51,053 nucleotides of DNA from Lingula anatina. Taxonomy: Eukaryota > Brachiopoda > Lingulata > Lingulida > Lingulidae. The notes under the pieces were generated by a model. That model ran no database searches. It was given only the letters and a program-made list of their open reading frames with translations, and was not told the DNA's origin. Location: NCBI RefSeq assembly GCF_001039355.2, contig NW_019775516.1, forward strand, positions 182,835-233,887. Reading direction: 5' to 3'. Numbering within the stretch: the stretch's first letter is position 1; every line of letters begins with the position of its first letter. Of the stretch, positions 12,961 to 26,024 are shown one piece after another. Both the position numbers and the translations under genes were made by a program.

Positions 12961-15900
12961 CAAAATTGTATATGAATGTTTGGTAATATTATTTCAACTT
13001 CCATGAGACACACTATAGTCTTAAAACAATATCTTGACTGTGCCATTTACTTTCAATTGAAACTTGTTGCAAGTCACTCTTTCACTTCCTTTACTGTTCT
13101 TCGGAAAATCATTTTCAAACAAAATTCTAAAATTTCTCTCACCATTACATCATTGACAAAACCACATTTATCTTAATAAAAACAAAATACAAACAATACA
13201 GAATGGACATATATATATTTATTTATTGATATTCACCATCAGTTTTTTTATTAATATACAAGATGATGTCTGTAAGATCTTCAGCGAGTCCCGTCTCTCC
13301 ATGGGATTACAACATTTCACAAGTGAATATATTCCTAAATGCCGACAAGAACATCTTCAAACTCGCATCAACCTGTTAATGAACCAGCAACCTGGCTTCA
13401 AAACCTGCTGCACAGCAAAGAATCAAAACATTTGTGCCACTGACGTTTAAGAGTCACAATATTTTGTTCAAAAGCAGAGAAAAATGTTGACTTTTCAAAC
13501 AATCATATATAGATCAGGGACTCCTAGAATGCACTTAGTGACAAGGTCCCCTTTTTAATGTGCATGAAAATACACAGCAAACAAGGCAGACAATGTTTTC
13601 TGTTGCTGTAAAGTTTGAAGAATTTTGGAAAAAGATGCAGAAACAGGCCAGATAATTATGAAATCAGGCACATTTCAGATGTTTAAAATCGCTGTAAGGG
13701 CTTGATCAATTTTGGAAAAAAGATGCTGAAACAGGTGAGATCATTATGAAATCTGAAGCATTTCAATATTTTATTTTTTTCCAATACTCATTATTTTCTA
13801 GTAACTAGTAAATATCTGGGGAAAATATTAACAAATTCAAGTTTCTGTTAAGCACCACCAACACTTTTAACCATGTCAATATTAACACAGACATATATGA
13901 CATTTAAATTATTTACCAAACAGAAAATGCCCCTTTTTTCTTTTCCAACCGTTTACACGAGTTAAAGACCCGATAAATTAAAAAAAAAAAAACCTTGGTC
14001 AACTTCATGAAACTTGGTTTCACCCCCAGACCTGTGCGTCTTTTGTCAAAGCTTTTAAGTTATTTATCACAAACAAAAACTTTCTAACCAGTTGGCCATA
14101 AATGAGAGGTAGAACTTTTTTTCAGTTGCCTGCACTGACATGAGATAAAATATGCAAACCTTCAGACACCAAATACACAATTTTACCATTATGCAGTAAT
14201 TTTTCCTCAAGCAACAGCTATTAACACTTATTTGCCATTTATTGAAGAAAAAATATAGCTTTTTTTCTTCGCCTCATGAGACACTTTTAAACTTAGTCTT
14301 CAATTCACTTGGCTTCAAATCCAGGACTGCAAGGTTGATAGATCATAAATAATGAATAGCCATATTACAATACCAAGACTGCTTACCTCTTGGTTTGATT
14401 AAAAATATACTGACCTTTCCTATGTAGCAGACAGCAGGATGCCCTATACAACCACCCAATATAAATGGGTTTACAAATATACTGTGTACATGTTGTACAC
14501 ACAAAATAAATAAATAAAAATTGTTTAAAATGATAATAATAACAGTGTTGGAATAAAATGTTATATACAAATGTACAGCTATGCACAATTGGGATCAATA
14601 CAATGTGTTGATATTCATCTATAATGACTTGTGTATATCATTAAGTAGATGTGCCCACTATGGCATGATAATATTACCAAAACCATCTGGACATCACTTA
14701 ACTTGTAAAAGAAATGTTCTCAACTGCTTAAAAGAAATACACAGGACTAGCAGACAAATGCTAAGATCTGCAGGGAGTCCAAAGATTCTGATCCAATATG
14801 AAACAGCCAAGTCTAAATACCCAACCTTTCTGTCCATGGAAGGAGCAGATACAGTTATTATTATTTTTTTCATTAATTCAAAATATTAATTTCAGCTATT
14901 AAATATTATCTTCATTGCTTATTTTGTCACATAGGAACAAAGCAATTTGATCTTATGGCTGATAAAATTGGTAGAAAAGCAAAAACAAAATTTATCTCGC
15001 AGAAAGTCGAAGCATTGAGGTCAACCTCTCAGCAGACTCGGCCGGAAATGTTGGTACCACATGCTGTGCAGAACAGAAAAATAAATAAAATTTCCCCTCC
15101 AGTTACGGATATGTTTTCATAAAGCGATGAGCTTGTATGGAGTACAACACCACTAACTGGGAGCCTGAAGGACAACTCGTCAATGATTTTATGCACAGGA
15201 ACATAAAATTACGGCAACACGCAAGGTTTTTATGACTATGTGATGAAATTTTCAGAGATTAGTTTGTCTGTAGGGCGTGAACTATGACCTTGGATATTTT
15301 CTATATCTACAATTTTCAAAAATGTTCTAGAACAGCAGTCTATCAAAACTTTGAAGCAATCGAGGCACTGCATTTTGCCCACCACATGAAAATAATCCAA
15401 AAATGAACTATTCCAAGCTTTCCTCTTGCCTTTCTTTATACAATTAATTAAAACTGTGGAATAAGGCAGGAGCTACACTCCAAAGTGGACCAATAATTCA
15501 CTGAACTTGGAAAATCTTTCTTTAAGACACAGCCTTCATTTTGTCTCTTACACATAAAAGCGCATAATTCCTAAAAATAATAATTATTTCACTGAAGGTT
15601 AAAATACAGATTCCAAAATTAGAGAAAGGTAATAGCCTTGCTGATCCAGATGATAATTTTGGGAGTATAATTATTTTCATAAGGGCGTTTTTGATGTAGT
15701 CACCAGCAAATAAAATATATCTTAAACCACACCAGTAGTGAACAACAGCAAATTTTTGTGAATTACTGAGACCAACAATGAAAATTAAATGACAACTTGT
15801 TTAAAATTACAATTTCCCTAATGAATTACTTAGTGTATAAAGCTAAGTGTATTCCAAATGCAACAGCTAAAATGCTGGTGAAAATTTTGGCAAAATCAAA

Positions 15901-16057
15901 AATTATGAACCAATTTCAAGACAAACTGGGCAAAAAAATAGTACACTCGTTTCAGCATTCAGAATTTGCCTTAAATGTGCTATTTGAGAATGAGCAAATG
16001 ATAGCACACCAGTACTCATAAATTTAAAATCAACAACAGATTCCTTTGATGGAAAAT
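12961..16057 (-). other. Presumed 3' UTR of the NRF1-like gene and spacer
   Basis: This follows the stop codon of the NRF1-like gene in transcript sense. No convincing coding exon was seen on either strand; short open frames near 13.2, 14.4, 14.6 and 15.8 kb have low-complexity translations and no family resemblance. Overlapping reverse-strand AATAAA signals at about 13211-13223 could end a UTR of about 2.8 kb. Extent not proven. Confidence 0.3.
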
Positions 16058-19000
16058 CTAATCCAAGTAGATGACTTCCTCATAGAGCACAAGTTCCTCT
16101 TCTGTACTACTATCAGAGGTGATTTCCCCATCCTCCTCCTCAGAAACCAATGGAGCCATCCTCTGACCTTGACCTCCAAAGTTGACCTTGACCTTACCAT
16201 CTGAAGTCCTGGTATGTCCTCTACTGTTACTGTTGTTGTTGTTGTTATTATTGTTTTGTTTACTGAACCGCATCCAGTGATTATTCCCTAACTTGGACTG
16301 AAGGTTTTTACTGAGTGTGCTGGATGTAACCCTTCCTGTTCTCGGACGACCTTGCTTCTGCTGAATTCCTGTGACCTTGTTCACTCTTGAGAGCGATGAC
16401 CTCGTCTTTAGTCTGCCTTCATTATCTTTAAATTAAAGCACAAAAATGCTTTTATCATAAACATTGTGATAATTATTTCACTTTGGTTCAATAAAAAATT
16501 TGAGAATTATCAATAAAAAAAATATGATAATTATTTGTTGGAGTGACTGAAGTGCAAGCAAGTACATCAGATATGAGGCACACGACTGTAAAAATGCAAT
16601 TGTATGTTTAAGTAACAGCCCCGAGTAGAATATTATTGTGTAAAGATTTATTCTAAACTATTTGCACATAAAACAATATCATACATTATTAACACACACC
16701 AACTCTCCAATTACTTGCATAGTAAGATAACATGCTGGCACCTGCCCACGCAACTGCAACCCTCACCTTTCCTCCTGTTGCTTCCCTTGCTTTCCCGGCG
16801 GTCCTGTCTTGCACTGCTGACCCACTTACTGCACATATCACTGCTATCGCCTTCCAGGGAACATTTCCAATTCTCGATAGCCTCCCAGAAATTTGGTTTA
16901 TCCAGACGGAGGCTGCTCCCGTCAGCTTCCAGTCGGGCAGATTTGCCATTTTGTCTGACACTTTCATGTAATTTTCTCTTGCTGGCAGTCGAGCCAGTAG
17001 AAGAGGTTGGTGAATGAGTCCACGACCTGGTCCGCCTGTGACTAGCGCTACTACTGATAGTAATTCCAGAATCTTTATCATCATTTTTCTCACTGGTCTT
17101 CTTAGCATGTTGATTATAATGGGCAGGGGACTGTTTTGATTTGAACGTCTCTGTGCTCTCAGGGGAAGACGAGAGACTGATGGTCAGAGGTTCATGAAAG
17201 GCCACCGTCTCAGGATCGAGAGAGCGATTCTGTCTGGTTCTTCCTCCACTACCCCAATGTGATGAAGACAATGGAATGCCATCCATGACAGAATTCATAT
17301 CCTCTCGACTGATCCTGAAAGAAATTTCGGAGTCTACTGACATCTCAGAACATGAAGAAGATGAGCTACTTTTTCTGCCTCGTCCTACACCCTCCATTGT
17401 TCTTTTGTTGGATCTTAGGGATCTCCATTGCTGATTGCCTGTAGCTTTACTCTGCTGCTGTACATTTCTCCCTTGTTCAGCTGTGATTGTCCCTTTACTG
17501 CTCTGATGTACTGAAGAGGAAACCGCGGCAGATCCAGATCTGTGAGTTTTACAAGGAGAAGGGTCTCTTGATTTTTGCTTCAGCTTCTCGCTGCGAGATA
17601 TACCTCTGGTACTGGACCTCTGATTTCTCCTCTGTGGCTCCTGACTGAACGAAGACTCTGAATCCACACTACATATTTCCAAAGACCAGTCTGACTCAGA
17701 GAGGGTTTGGTCGACCTCAGTGTTGGTACCACCAGCATGAGGTGCAGCAACAACGGGAATGTCTTCCAGCACAATGATGGAACTGCTTGAGGAATCCGAA
17801 CTTGAAGAAGCTGATCTCCTGCGGGTCAATCTTGGACAAGGCTCTTCCCACATGGAGATTTGTTTGGGCGAATGGTTTGTTTGCGTTCCCACAGCAACAG
17901 CTTTGAGAGATGACGGACATGTTCTTTTACTTGTTCTTTGAACCAAATCTTTGTTGTTGTTAGCACTGACGTGTTGTGGGAATTTTCCACCTGGAGATCC
18001 GTGTGAAGTAATCCTAATGTTTGGCACTTGACAGGTCCGACTGAAATATTCTCCTGAAGACACAGGTGCTGGTGATTTGTCCAACAAACTGGCTAAAGTT
18101 GGCAACTTATTCTGTGGCGATTTATTTGGTGACTGTGACCTTGACCTACATTGACCTACTTTAGATCCCGAACTCTTTTCCTGATTGGTAGAGGTTGGAT
18201 GAACTATGAGATGACCTCTGCTGATAGAGTTCCCAATCCTGCCCCTGGACCCGCTTCCTCCCTCTAACTCAGACAGCAGACTTCGGTACACATGGACCCC
18301 TGGTTCTCTGAACGCGACATCAAGTTCCCCAGGAGGCAGTCGTGCCGCAGCAAGCCACCCATCTCTTGGTGAGGTCCCATTCATTTTTGGGACAGCGTCC
18401 TTGTCTGGGGTTTTTACCCAGAGGGCGATCTCTGTTGTCGACAACGGTTTTAGGTCGATGACAGGGACCTTCACTGGTTTCACCCACTTTTTAATGTCCT
18501 CTTTTTTAAGTCTCTGTAGCACCACTTTACATTTGGGTAAACTTCTGGCCAGTTTCCTTCCCCTTTTATCAAGTCCTGTGACAAGTCTTTTGTACTGTTC
18601 TCTTCGTTGTCTCGTGGAGAAGGTATACATGTGATAATACTTAGGGTTAGTCCTTCTTGTCTTTTTAAAAGTGATTGGAAAATTGGCGTTCCTTTCACGG
18701 AGTTTTCCCATGACAGCACTCTTAGTGGGCGTATGACAGAAGCGATTGTAATCGAGAATGACACTTCCGGTGCCCTCGCTGCCGGGCTGCACCAAACGCT
18801 TCACGCGTTTACCCAGTGGAGAACTCACGTCAATTGTCAGTAGATTCCCTCGACCCATATACCCACTCTGTCTCTCGTCTGCCTCACTAATATCTGACGA
18901 TGCATCCGAAACGCTCTCCAAATCAGCCGGCCGTTCCTCCTTGCAAACACTTAGTCTGCGCCAACTTGGGGTGTGTGGAGTGTGAGGGGTGTCAGGAGGT

Positions 19001-21592
19001 TCTCGTGTGAGCTGTGACAGCAGTGACTTTGGGGTGCGGGGGGTGGTGGGGGACCTAGGCGTCTGGGGTTCCTCCACCTCCAGAGCTTTGTCATCAATGA
19101 CAATGTCCTTCTTTTTCTTCTTCAGTTCCTCTGCTTTGTACTGGGGCAACAGGCCTAACCCTACAAATAAATATATAATTAATCAACCCAATTCACTAGC
19201 TCTTAATATTTTATAAATTTTATTTATATTTATTTCTCATGTCAATATCTAGAAGATATAGTTTCCAGGCACTGTCTATGATAACTAGTGACACCCTTCT
19301 AAATACCTTATTAGGGTTTTCAGCACCTACCAATTCCTAATTTCTCCTGTAATTTTAATGACTTTTTCTTTCTACATTTCCAATGCAACGCATTTTCCTT
19401 TAACTCCATTCCCACAAACATTTGGTACCTGACAAAAATTTATCTTTTGGAGGCCGTTTCCCAGACTCTCGTCTCTGAACAATCTTCAGAGGCGTCAGCT
19501 CCGGAATGTGTCGATTGCGCAACATTTTGTGAGGAGGTGTCTGAAGCTGCTGATGAAAACTTGAGGGCCGCTGCTCACAAATGTTCTGATGATTTAAAAG
19601 CTCCGTCTTTGAGCAGTATTCCTTTTCACAGTGAAAACAGATAAACACTTCCACAAAGGTTTTATCTCTGTGATCTGAAAAGATCAAACATTTGTTTTAA
19701 ACAGAGTAGAGAATGCCCACCATGCTCTGTAACAGGTATATATTTGTTGTATAAGGTGTTTTGATCAAAATTTAATAAGACTATGAAGTTAGAAAACTGC
19801 ATATTGATGATGCTAGCTTAAAATCCCATTTTTAGTAGCTCTGCCAGGAAGGCTTTGATCGTTTATTGATTTGTTAATTAACAACAAATATGCTGATAGC
19901 CAATAATGATCTCATCCCTGTTTATTTCAGGATTTACCTTCTGACAAAGATGTACTCCTTGTATTTCTGGCGGGGGAGTCACCTGGGACAGGAATGTAGG
20001 CGCTGGCACTGGTTAGAGATGGATCAGCAAACTGAATCACAATGAACAGGGTAAAATAATTTCATGATATGACACTTTATTTGATTTTATCACATCTCAG
20101 TGTCTGCTGAATCTGACAATAATAAATTGATTAATTAATAATTATTTAACAAACATCCTTTGCATTTTTCCAAAATAAGCCCTTTTCTCAGTCAATTTCC
20201 TCAAATGAAGCCTTCAGACCATTTCAATTTAAAACTTCACTGATCAGTAAAATGATCCTCAAAATCAACCCCAAGCACCTGTGTATTTCTGCTGTCTCCC
20301 AGCGTATGACCTTTCTCTCCACCAAGAAAACTCAGGGCTCCGTTTGGCTTGGTGACCACCTGTACATTGGGGCCCAGACACAGGAGATCCTGGCGGCCAT
20401 GATATAAATAACAGTGGACAATGACGTTACGCAGGGCATCAGTGAGAGACAGCTGGAAAGAGAAAGACATATTATAATGACGTTGAGATTGTGCCAATTC
20501 ATATGACGCAGTGATTCTATCACAGAGAGATGGATTTAACATAGGGGAAATACAGAGGTTATTTTTGTTTGTTTTATTTGGCTTTTTTTGCCCAAACTTG
20601 CCCTACGACTGCCACCTCTGTGACACAACATAGGTAAACCGTGAAACCCTCTCATTTTTTAAAAGATGTTACTTTTCTGTCTTTCTTAAAACAAAAATAC
20701 AACCACACCTGTTACCACACGATCCCCTACAAGCCGAACTCCAGAGAATTATTCAACACAAGCCAATCATGTGAAGATATTTTTCTCCTCTGGCCACCAC
20801 CACTAAAAATAGCATCAGGCAACAGAGGAAATGAAATGGCAAAAGAAAATCCTTGATCCATGCTGAAGCTTTACAAGTACTGACGCACTGCACCCGTACT
20901 TCTCAGCATGGAAATTATTGATCTTCTTTCACCCTCACGAAATTAGGATAGAAAAATAAATGGCATGGAAAAACCGTAAGGTCAAGATTATGATGGTTGT
21001 TCCCTTGAAAACAGATTTTAGTCTACTAACTTGCAGCCTGTCTATCTTAGTCTACTAACCTGCAGCCTGTCTATCTTGCCATCTTTATTGATGTCCACCC
21101 AGGGCACCTGCTCTGGCCACCACTCTGGCCGTGCGGACTCCAGACCATAGCCAGGGTTCTTCTTGCCTGTCACACACTGGAGCATCTTAGTGATGAATGC
21201 CTGCATTTCTCTCTGCAGACACAAATGATATATAGCTAATAGATAAAGACATTTAGAGGCACCAAGATTATTCCATTAGCCAAATACAGGCCAAGATGAC
21301 CCAATTATCACACAAGTAAAATGACTTAAATTCTTCACTATGACACAATTGTCACGTAGATAAAAGTGAACCAATTATTTGTCATAAATAGCTCAAGATG
21401 ACCCAATTACTTGTCATAAATAGGTCAAGAGGACCCAATTTCATGTCATATAGGTCAAGACGACCCCCGTGGGTTTCCTACCCACCTTACTCATATGCTG
21501 GAGATTGGTGACTGGTGGAAGCTGTGTCAGATCAGGAGCACATCCCTTGGACCTGGTGGCCATGTTGTCACAGGCTGCAGGCATCTTACAGC
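16058..21592 (-). CDS. NRF1/Ewg-type DNA-binding domain protein with C2HC finger and long Ser/basic tail
   Basis: Probable sequence-specific transcription factor. Exons: 21592-21486, 21212-21060, 20452-20279, 20031-19938, 19674-19429, 19160-16767, 16425-16058. From the first in-frame ATG (21584) they encode 1175 aa. The first three exons match the C-terminal half of the NRF1/erect-wing DNA-binding domain: DLTQLPPV, REMQAFITKMLQCVTGKKNP, ARPEWWPEQVPW, LTDALRNVIVHCYLYHGRQD. One finger follows, C186-X2-C189-X12-H202-X3-C206. The large exon is Ser/Pro/basic-rich, with TP repeats, a conserved-looking basic block (KYYHMYTFSTRQRREQYKR) and Ser runs; the last exon has an Asn run and an acidic end. 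The N-terminal half of the NRF1 domain was not found upstream. The start is uncertain: the reading frame is open through the acceptor to about 21690, and a 5' exon may be missing. Confidence 0.82.
21018..21079. repeat. 29-bp tandem duplication carrying a splice donor
   Basis: The segment TTAGTCTACTAAC(T/C)TGCAG... occurs twice with a 29-bp period across the 3' edge of the exon 21212-21060 of the NRF1-like gene. Each copy carries a minus-strand GTTAGT donor: the one used in the model, and a second 29 bp farther into the intron. Using the distal donor would read through an in-frame TAG. Confidence 0.85.
21290..21475. repeat. Degenerate minisatellite, about 35-bp unit
   Basis: Repeated blocks resembling TAGGTCAAGATGACCCAATT followed by a TGTCATA-like element fill the intron just downstream (transcript sense) of the donor at 21485. 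Four to five diverged copies are visible. No coding potential. Confidence 0.7.
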
Positions 21593-22516
21593 CTGGAGCA
21601 ATAACAGTAATAGGACTTAAAGGTACATACGAACCCAGCATAGGTGGAGCATGTATTCCCAGTAACACATGTAAATCACTTCTACTAGATTCTTATATGA
21701 CTCAAATAAATTCGACATGCGAAGGGATAAACTGAATAGATCACTCGATCAGCCAAAAAAGACCTTTAGACTGCTCCTTTCTTTAAATTATAGGTTGTAA
21801 ATTTAACCTACTTTTGTGACCTACTTTCCTGCCCCATTGACATACAGCTTAGCATGCCAGCAAACATCATTTTTGGGTAAAATTAAACAATGCCTTTTGG
21901 TAATTCTGTTAGTTATACTACTTGAAACTATATGCTGGCATTTGGTTGGTTTTTGTGACAAAAAATTGACTTTGTATGCATCTTTAAATGAAGACTCAAG
22001 GCATTAATGAAAATTAACCACGACACCAAGTTGGATGCAGCAGATCGAGTAAATACCAACACTAAAATGAAACGACCTAACAGCTGTAGCCATAGGTCTT
22101 TAAAGAATCTATAGGTGGCATTAGTCAATTTAATGCTATTTGTTTTCCATTCTTGAAGGACCATGTATCAATAGCTAGAACTGTCTAATCTTGATATAGA
22201 GCTTTTTATTGAGTAAAATACACTACACCCATCATATGACAACCATGTTGGAAAAGCTTCCAGGCAGCCTTTGGCTTGAGCAAAATGCTCTGCTAAACTT
22301 TTCCAGCAGAGTCAATCTGCTCCGCTCTGACAGATACCCATCACAGAGAATCCATACTTCCCATACAAAAACTCTCTCATATTTCAGCTGCCATACTGAC
22401 ATAACAGCTTTCCTGTAAGGACTGAAATTATGCTCTTTTCCAGAAATGAAACTCCCACTGTTCATATATCAGACTGTATTGATCACAGGGTTAATCCAAG
22501 GGTCTATTTTCTCATA

Positions 22517-22693
22517 GGCCGCATTCAGAACAGTGGACTAACTAGCCCAAGGTCAAATATGGCGACCCACTAAAAAGCTTGCCGTCTTATCTGCTAATCT
22601 ATAACAGACACTGAAAAGATTCCCTGTGGAGAAGTATTCAAGTGGGTCAGCCATATTTGACCCTCGGCCAAGTTCACTGTTCCTAATGCAGCC
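22517..22693. mobile_element. MITE copy 1 (177 bp, TIRs, 3-bp ATA duplication)
   Basis: Non-autonomous DNA transposon. The ends are GGCCGCATTCAGAACAGTGG and the complement of CACTGTTCCTAATGCAGCC, flanked by ATA on both sides (22514-22516, 22694-22696). The interior is related along its length, in reverse orientation, to the element at 23531-23703. No open frame. Three-bp duplications and GG[C/G]C termini fit the PIF/Harbinger group, but the family call is inferred. Confidence 0.82.
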
Positions 22694-23530
22694 ATATACT
22701 GGCCAAACATTAATAAAGACATCCAGCCAAACTTAACTCAAAGAGTTTTAACAGCATAATGACCTTGATGTAGGTCAGTGGTCAATACTCATAACTGCCA
22801 GGATCCTATCTCTTACTAGTAACTTTATGATAATATGAGGCCATGTGAAAGGCACTTTAATACATGTTTACCAATACAGTGACAGCAAGTTACCGACAGG
22901 TTATGATCTGAGAGGTTGGCCATTTCTGCTTCATTCCCGATTTCAGAGTACTAGTAAATAATTTGTTCAAAAGTCCAACAAAAGAACAGCACATCAATAA
23001 TTTAGCAAACATATAAATAATAGGTATATATATTTTTTTTATTTTTTTTCAGAATCTCCACTTTAAAAAATACAAAACTTAATAAGAACTCGGCATTTAC
23101 TCGCCCCATAATAGCCTCGAAATGAAAGGTGATATCGACATGGCAATTCGCGATACTTTCGAGTTACGGAACCAATATTAAGCCTGGAGGTTGCCACAGA
23201 GATATATATTACCATTCTACTAAACTGATATGCAGACCCTCCGGCACTGAATTAACTCTCTTTTTCCTTAATGAGCCCAACAGTGAACACAATTACTCAA
23301 TCTCTAATGAGGTCAAGCTATGGCTAAAGAGGTGAAAATTAATACCTGGGTGACTAATAGGCTGTGTGGGCTTAGGAGGATTATTTCAATAGACCATACA
23401 TTACCATTGTCATATTATTCCATAATTTACTGCAGTATTGTAAAACAGTTACATACAAATCCTGATCAAAGGTTGTACAGACTTTTTTCACATGTAAATG
23501 TACAGTATGCTAGTAGGTTGATCTGTCTTA

Positions 23531-23703
23531 GGCCCCATTCAGAATAGGGGACTAAACAGTGAGAGTCAAATACGGCCAACCCACTTGAATATTTCCCCAC
23601 GAGATATCTAATCAGTGTGTCTTAGCAGATTAAACAGCAAGCTTTGTAGTGGGTCGCCATTTTTGACCCTCGGACTAGTTAGTCCCCTATTCTGAATGGG
23701 GCC
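23531..23703. mobile_element. MITE copy 2 (173 bp, near-perfect TIRs, TTA duplication)
   Basis: The termini GGCCCCATTCAGAATAGGGG and CCCCTATTCTGAATGGGGCC are exact reverse complements, and TIR similarity runs further inward. A TTA target duplication flanks it (23528-23530, 23704-23706), typical of PIF/Harbinger elements. It is an inverted relative of copy 1, about 0.84 kb away, so the two could pair. The better-preserved TIRs suggest a younger insertion than copy 1. Confidence 0.88.
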
Positions 23704-23906
23704 TTACTTGGTATAAGTAGTGCCTCAATGGCACAAAACCACATTTCCAAAATGGCGGAAAGATGCCCAAGATGCCCAAGTTGGCCTTTGCCCTCATCAA
23801 GTGTGGTTTTCTGTATTGCCTCAGATTGACTGGTTTTATGCTACAGGAAGCGTTAGTACCTTTCACAAACCCCCAAAACCAATCAAAATTAGTCAAGATG
23901 CCATGT

Positions 23907-23909
<3 letters not shown>

Positions 23910-23967
<58 letters not shown>
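23910..23967. repeat. (GT)n microsatellite followed by a G run
   Basis: About 29 uninterrupted TG units, then nine G. Similar arrays occur at 2383-2430 (GT), 28314-28335 (GT), 12122-12176 and 46060-46101 (AAT), and 42814-42859 and 49057-49132 (GA). Open frames of repeated Cys-Val or Ser-Leu here are artefacts of these arrays. Confidence 0.95.
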
Positions 23968-23968
<1 letters not shown>

Positions 23969-26024
23969 GGGGGGGGGCATTAAGTCAACTCTATCACTTT
24001 AAAGCCAGACTTCTCTCAATACAGAAAAATGTAATTGATATTCAAATCTATTGGTACGTTTTTCTGTGTCGCACGATTTGAGAGATGAGAAAAGGCCTTC
24101 ACCTGGCAGCACTGACCCACTCTACCTTGAGGGTTCAACCCAATTTGCATGCTAATATGCCTCTGGCAAAGGATCCACAAGGCAACAGGATTTGTTTCTC
24201 CTTGTGGCTGCTAATGGGCTGTATTATGGGCCATGAAGTAATTTGAGTCCCATCTAATGTCAAGCTGCTAGATCAGCCAATGTGTTCTCATTTAAAGAAT
24301 GAGACTCAGAATATTGAAAAAAAAAATTATACAAAAAAAAAAAAGCCACATTAAACAGTATTTTCATTATGCAGCTGCTGCATAGCTGTAGAAAAAAATA
24401 CTTAGGCAGCATGCAATTTTCAATAAAATGAAAAAAAAAATTTTTTATGATTTGGCTCCACGAATTAATGACTGAAGCAATTACTTGGAACCACACTTTA
24501 AAAGTTCCAGTTTTAGCACGCTCGGACTTCAAGAATAACTTACTAGTACCTATTTGACTTAAAACAATTGGTGAGTTTTTGCAAGCTTTTGTCATGGTTC
24601 TCGCTGTTTGCATCTTTTTCTAGACTGCAGACAAAATGGCCAAAGATGTCAGGTATTGTACCCAGGAGTCATATGTATATTCTAAACTGAAAAAGAGCAA
24701 TATTTCTCCTCTTTCTTTATAGTTTAATGAAAAAAGGGATAAGGTTCTTGATTTTATTATACTAGTATCCCAGTAATACAGCTTGGGCGTTACTGCCAGA
24801 ATTCAAAGGGCCTTTAAAGGTACACAAAAAAGGATTTTGGCTCCAAATTTCATACTTAAGCTTGGGGGAAATCCAACATTTAATCTTCCTTATTTGACAC
24901 TCGCCATAACTCTGTAACAATTTTGGAAGAAGCCAAACATCAAAACCTATGGGTTGGTGGAGATTCTTAACTTTTGTCATTCATTTCCGCTCAACTTCAA
25001 CATATCAGGGGTGGTGAATATGATATTTTTAAAACGATATTGAAGAAGGCCATTTATCTGTCATTATGACATTTTGTTTTAAAAGTTTTAGTTGCCCTCG
25101 GTTAAGTTCAACAAGGTGCAATCCATGCAATTAGAATGCATTTTTATCCTTATTTTGTGTGGGATAATGACTGTACTTTGTTAAATATGTGAGAAATGCA
25201 CTCTTGATTATATCCTGGACAAAGCAGAAGATTCAAACAGGAATGCGAGAGGACTTGCCGTTTTGCAGTAAATAATATGACATACAAACAGACCGCAGAT
25301 TATAAATTGGAACAATTGTACTGGAAGCGATGATCGAATTTGAAAAATCCACAATAAAGCAGGGGTAAATTACTTTTTTATTTATCAAGATTTGTGGGTA
25401 AAATTATACACTGCACTTTTTTTTATTTCTGTATTCAGTGATCAAGACACCTGTTATTTCTTTTTCAATTTATCTATACTGCAACACTGAATAAAAGACC
25501 AAAGACAGTCTCTAAAGACAGCATCAACGACATGATTGTCTTAATTCGGTAAATACGTAATGCCATAACTAATTAAAGTTCAATAAAATATCAAAAATTC
25601 AACAAAATGTTTCTTATCAAAATTCTTGCTTTTATCTGTGTAAATGTTAGCAGAATATAATATTGACAGGTTTGCATCTAACAACACGTGTGAGAGTGCT
25701 AACTGTCAATGTCGTATGTCAAACAGCCCAAAGCGACCAAACTATGAAATTGCGGGTCTTGATAAAATCACAAACAAACCGTCGCGTTTTGGATCAAAAT
25801 CTGAAACTAAATCCCATACGAATCACGCAATCTGTATTCATAGATAAATCTTAATTAAATATTAATGTTTACATTCCAAGAGCAAGTCATGAATCGATAA
25901 AGAATTCCAATGACCTACTTTTTAAATATCATATGGTGGCTCGCAAGCTTTCAGAGCCCATTGTCCAAAATCGGTCTTTACTTACACTCAAATCAAAATT
26001 TCAGCCCTAATTTCCATAACTTAC

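Noticed and set aside
21593-21690. Open frame upstream of the NRF1-like first exon (PPMLGSYVPLSPITVIAP)
   Set aside because: A good acceptor (TTATTGCTCCAG) intervenes and an in-frame stop lies just upstream. Kept only as an alternative start in the gene entry.
22906-22962. Possible 5' coding exon of the NRF1-like gene (MANLSDHNLS, with a GTAACT donor)
   Set aside because: Splicing to the acceptor at 21592 is out of frame and reaches a stop, and there is no NRF1 similarity.
24104-24152. tRNA B-box-like GGGTTCAACCC
   Set aside because: No matching A box or cloverleaf could be drawn around it.
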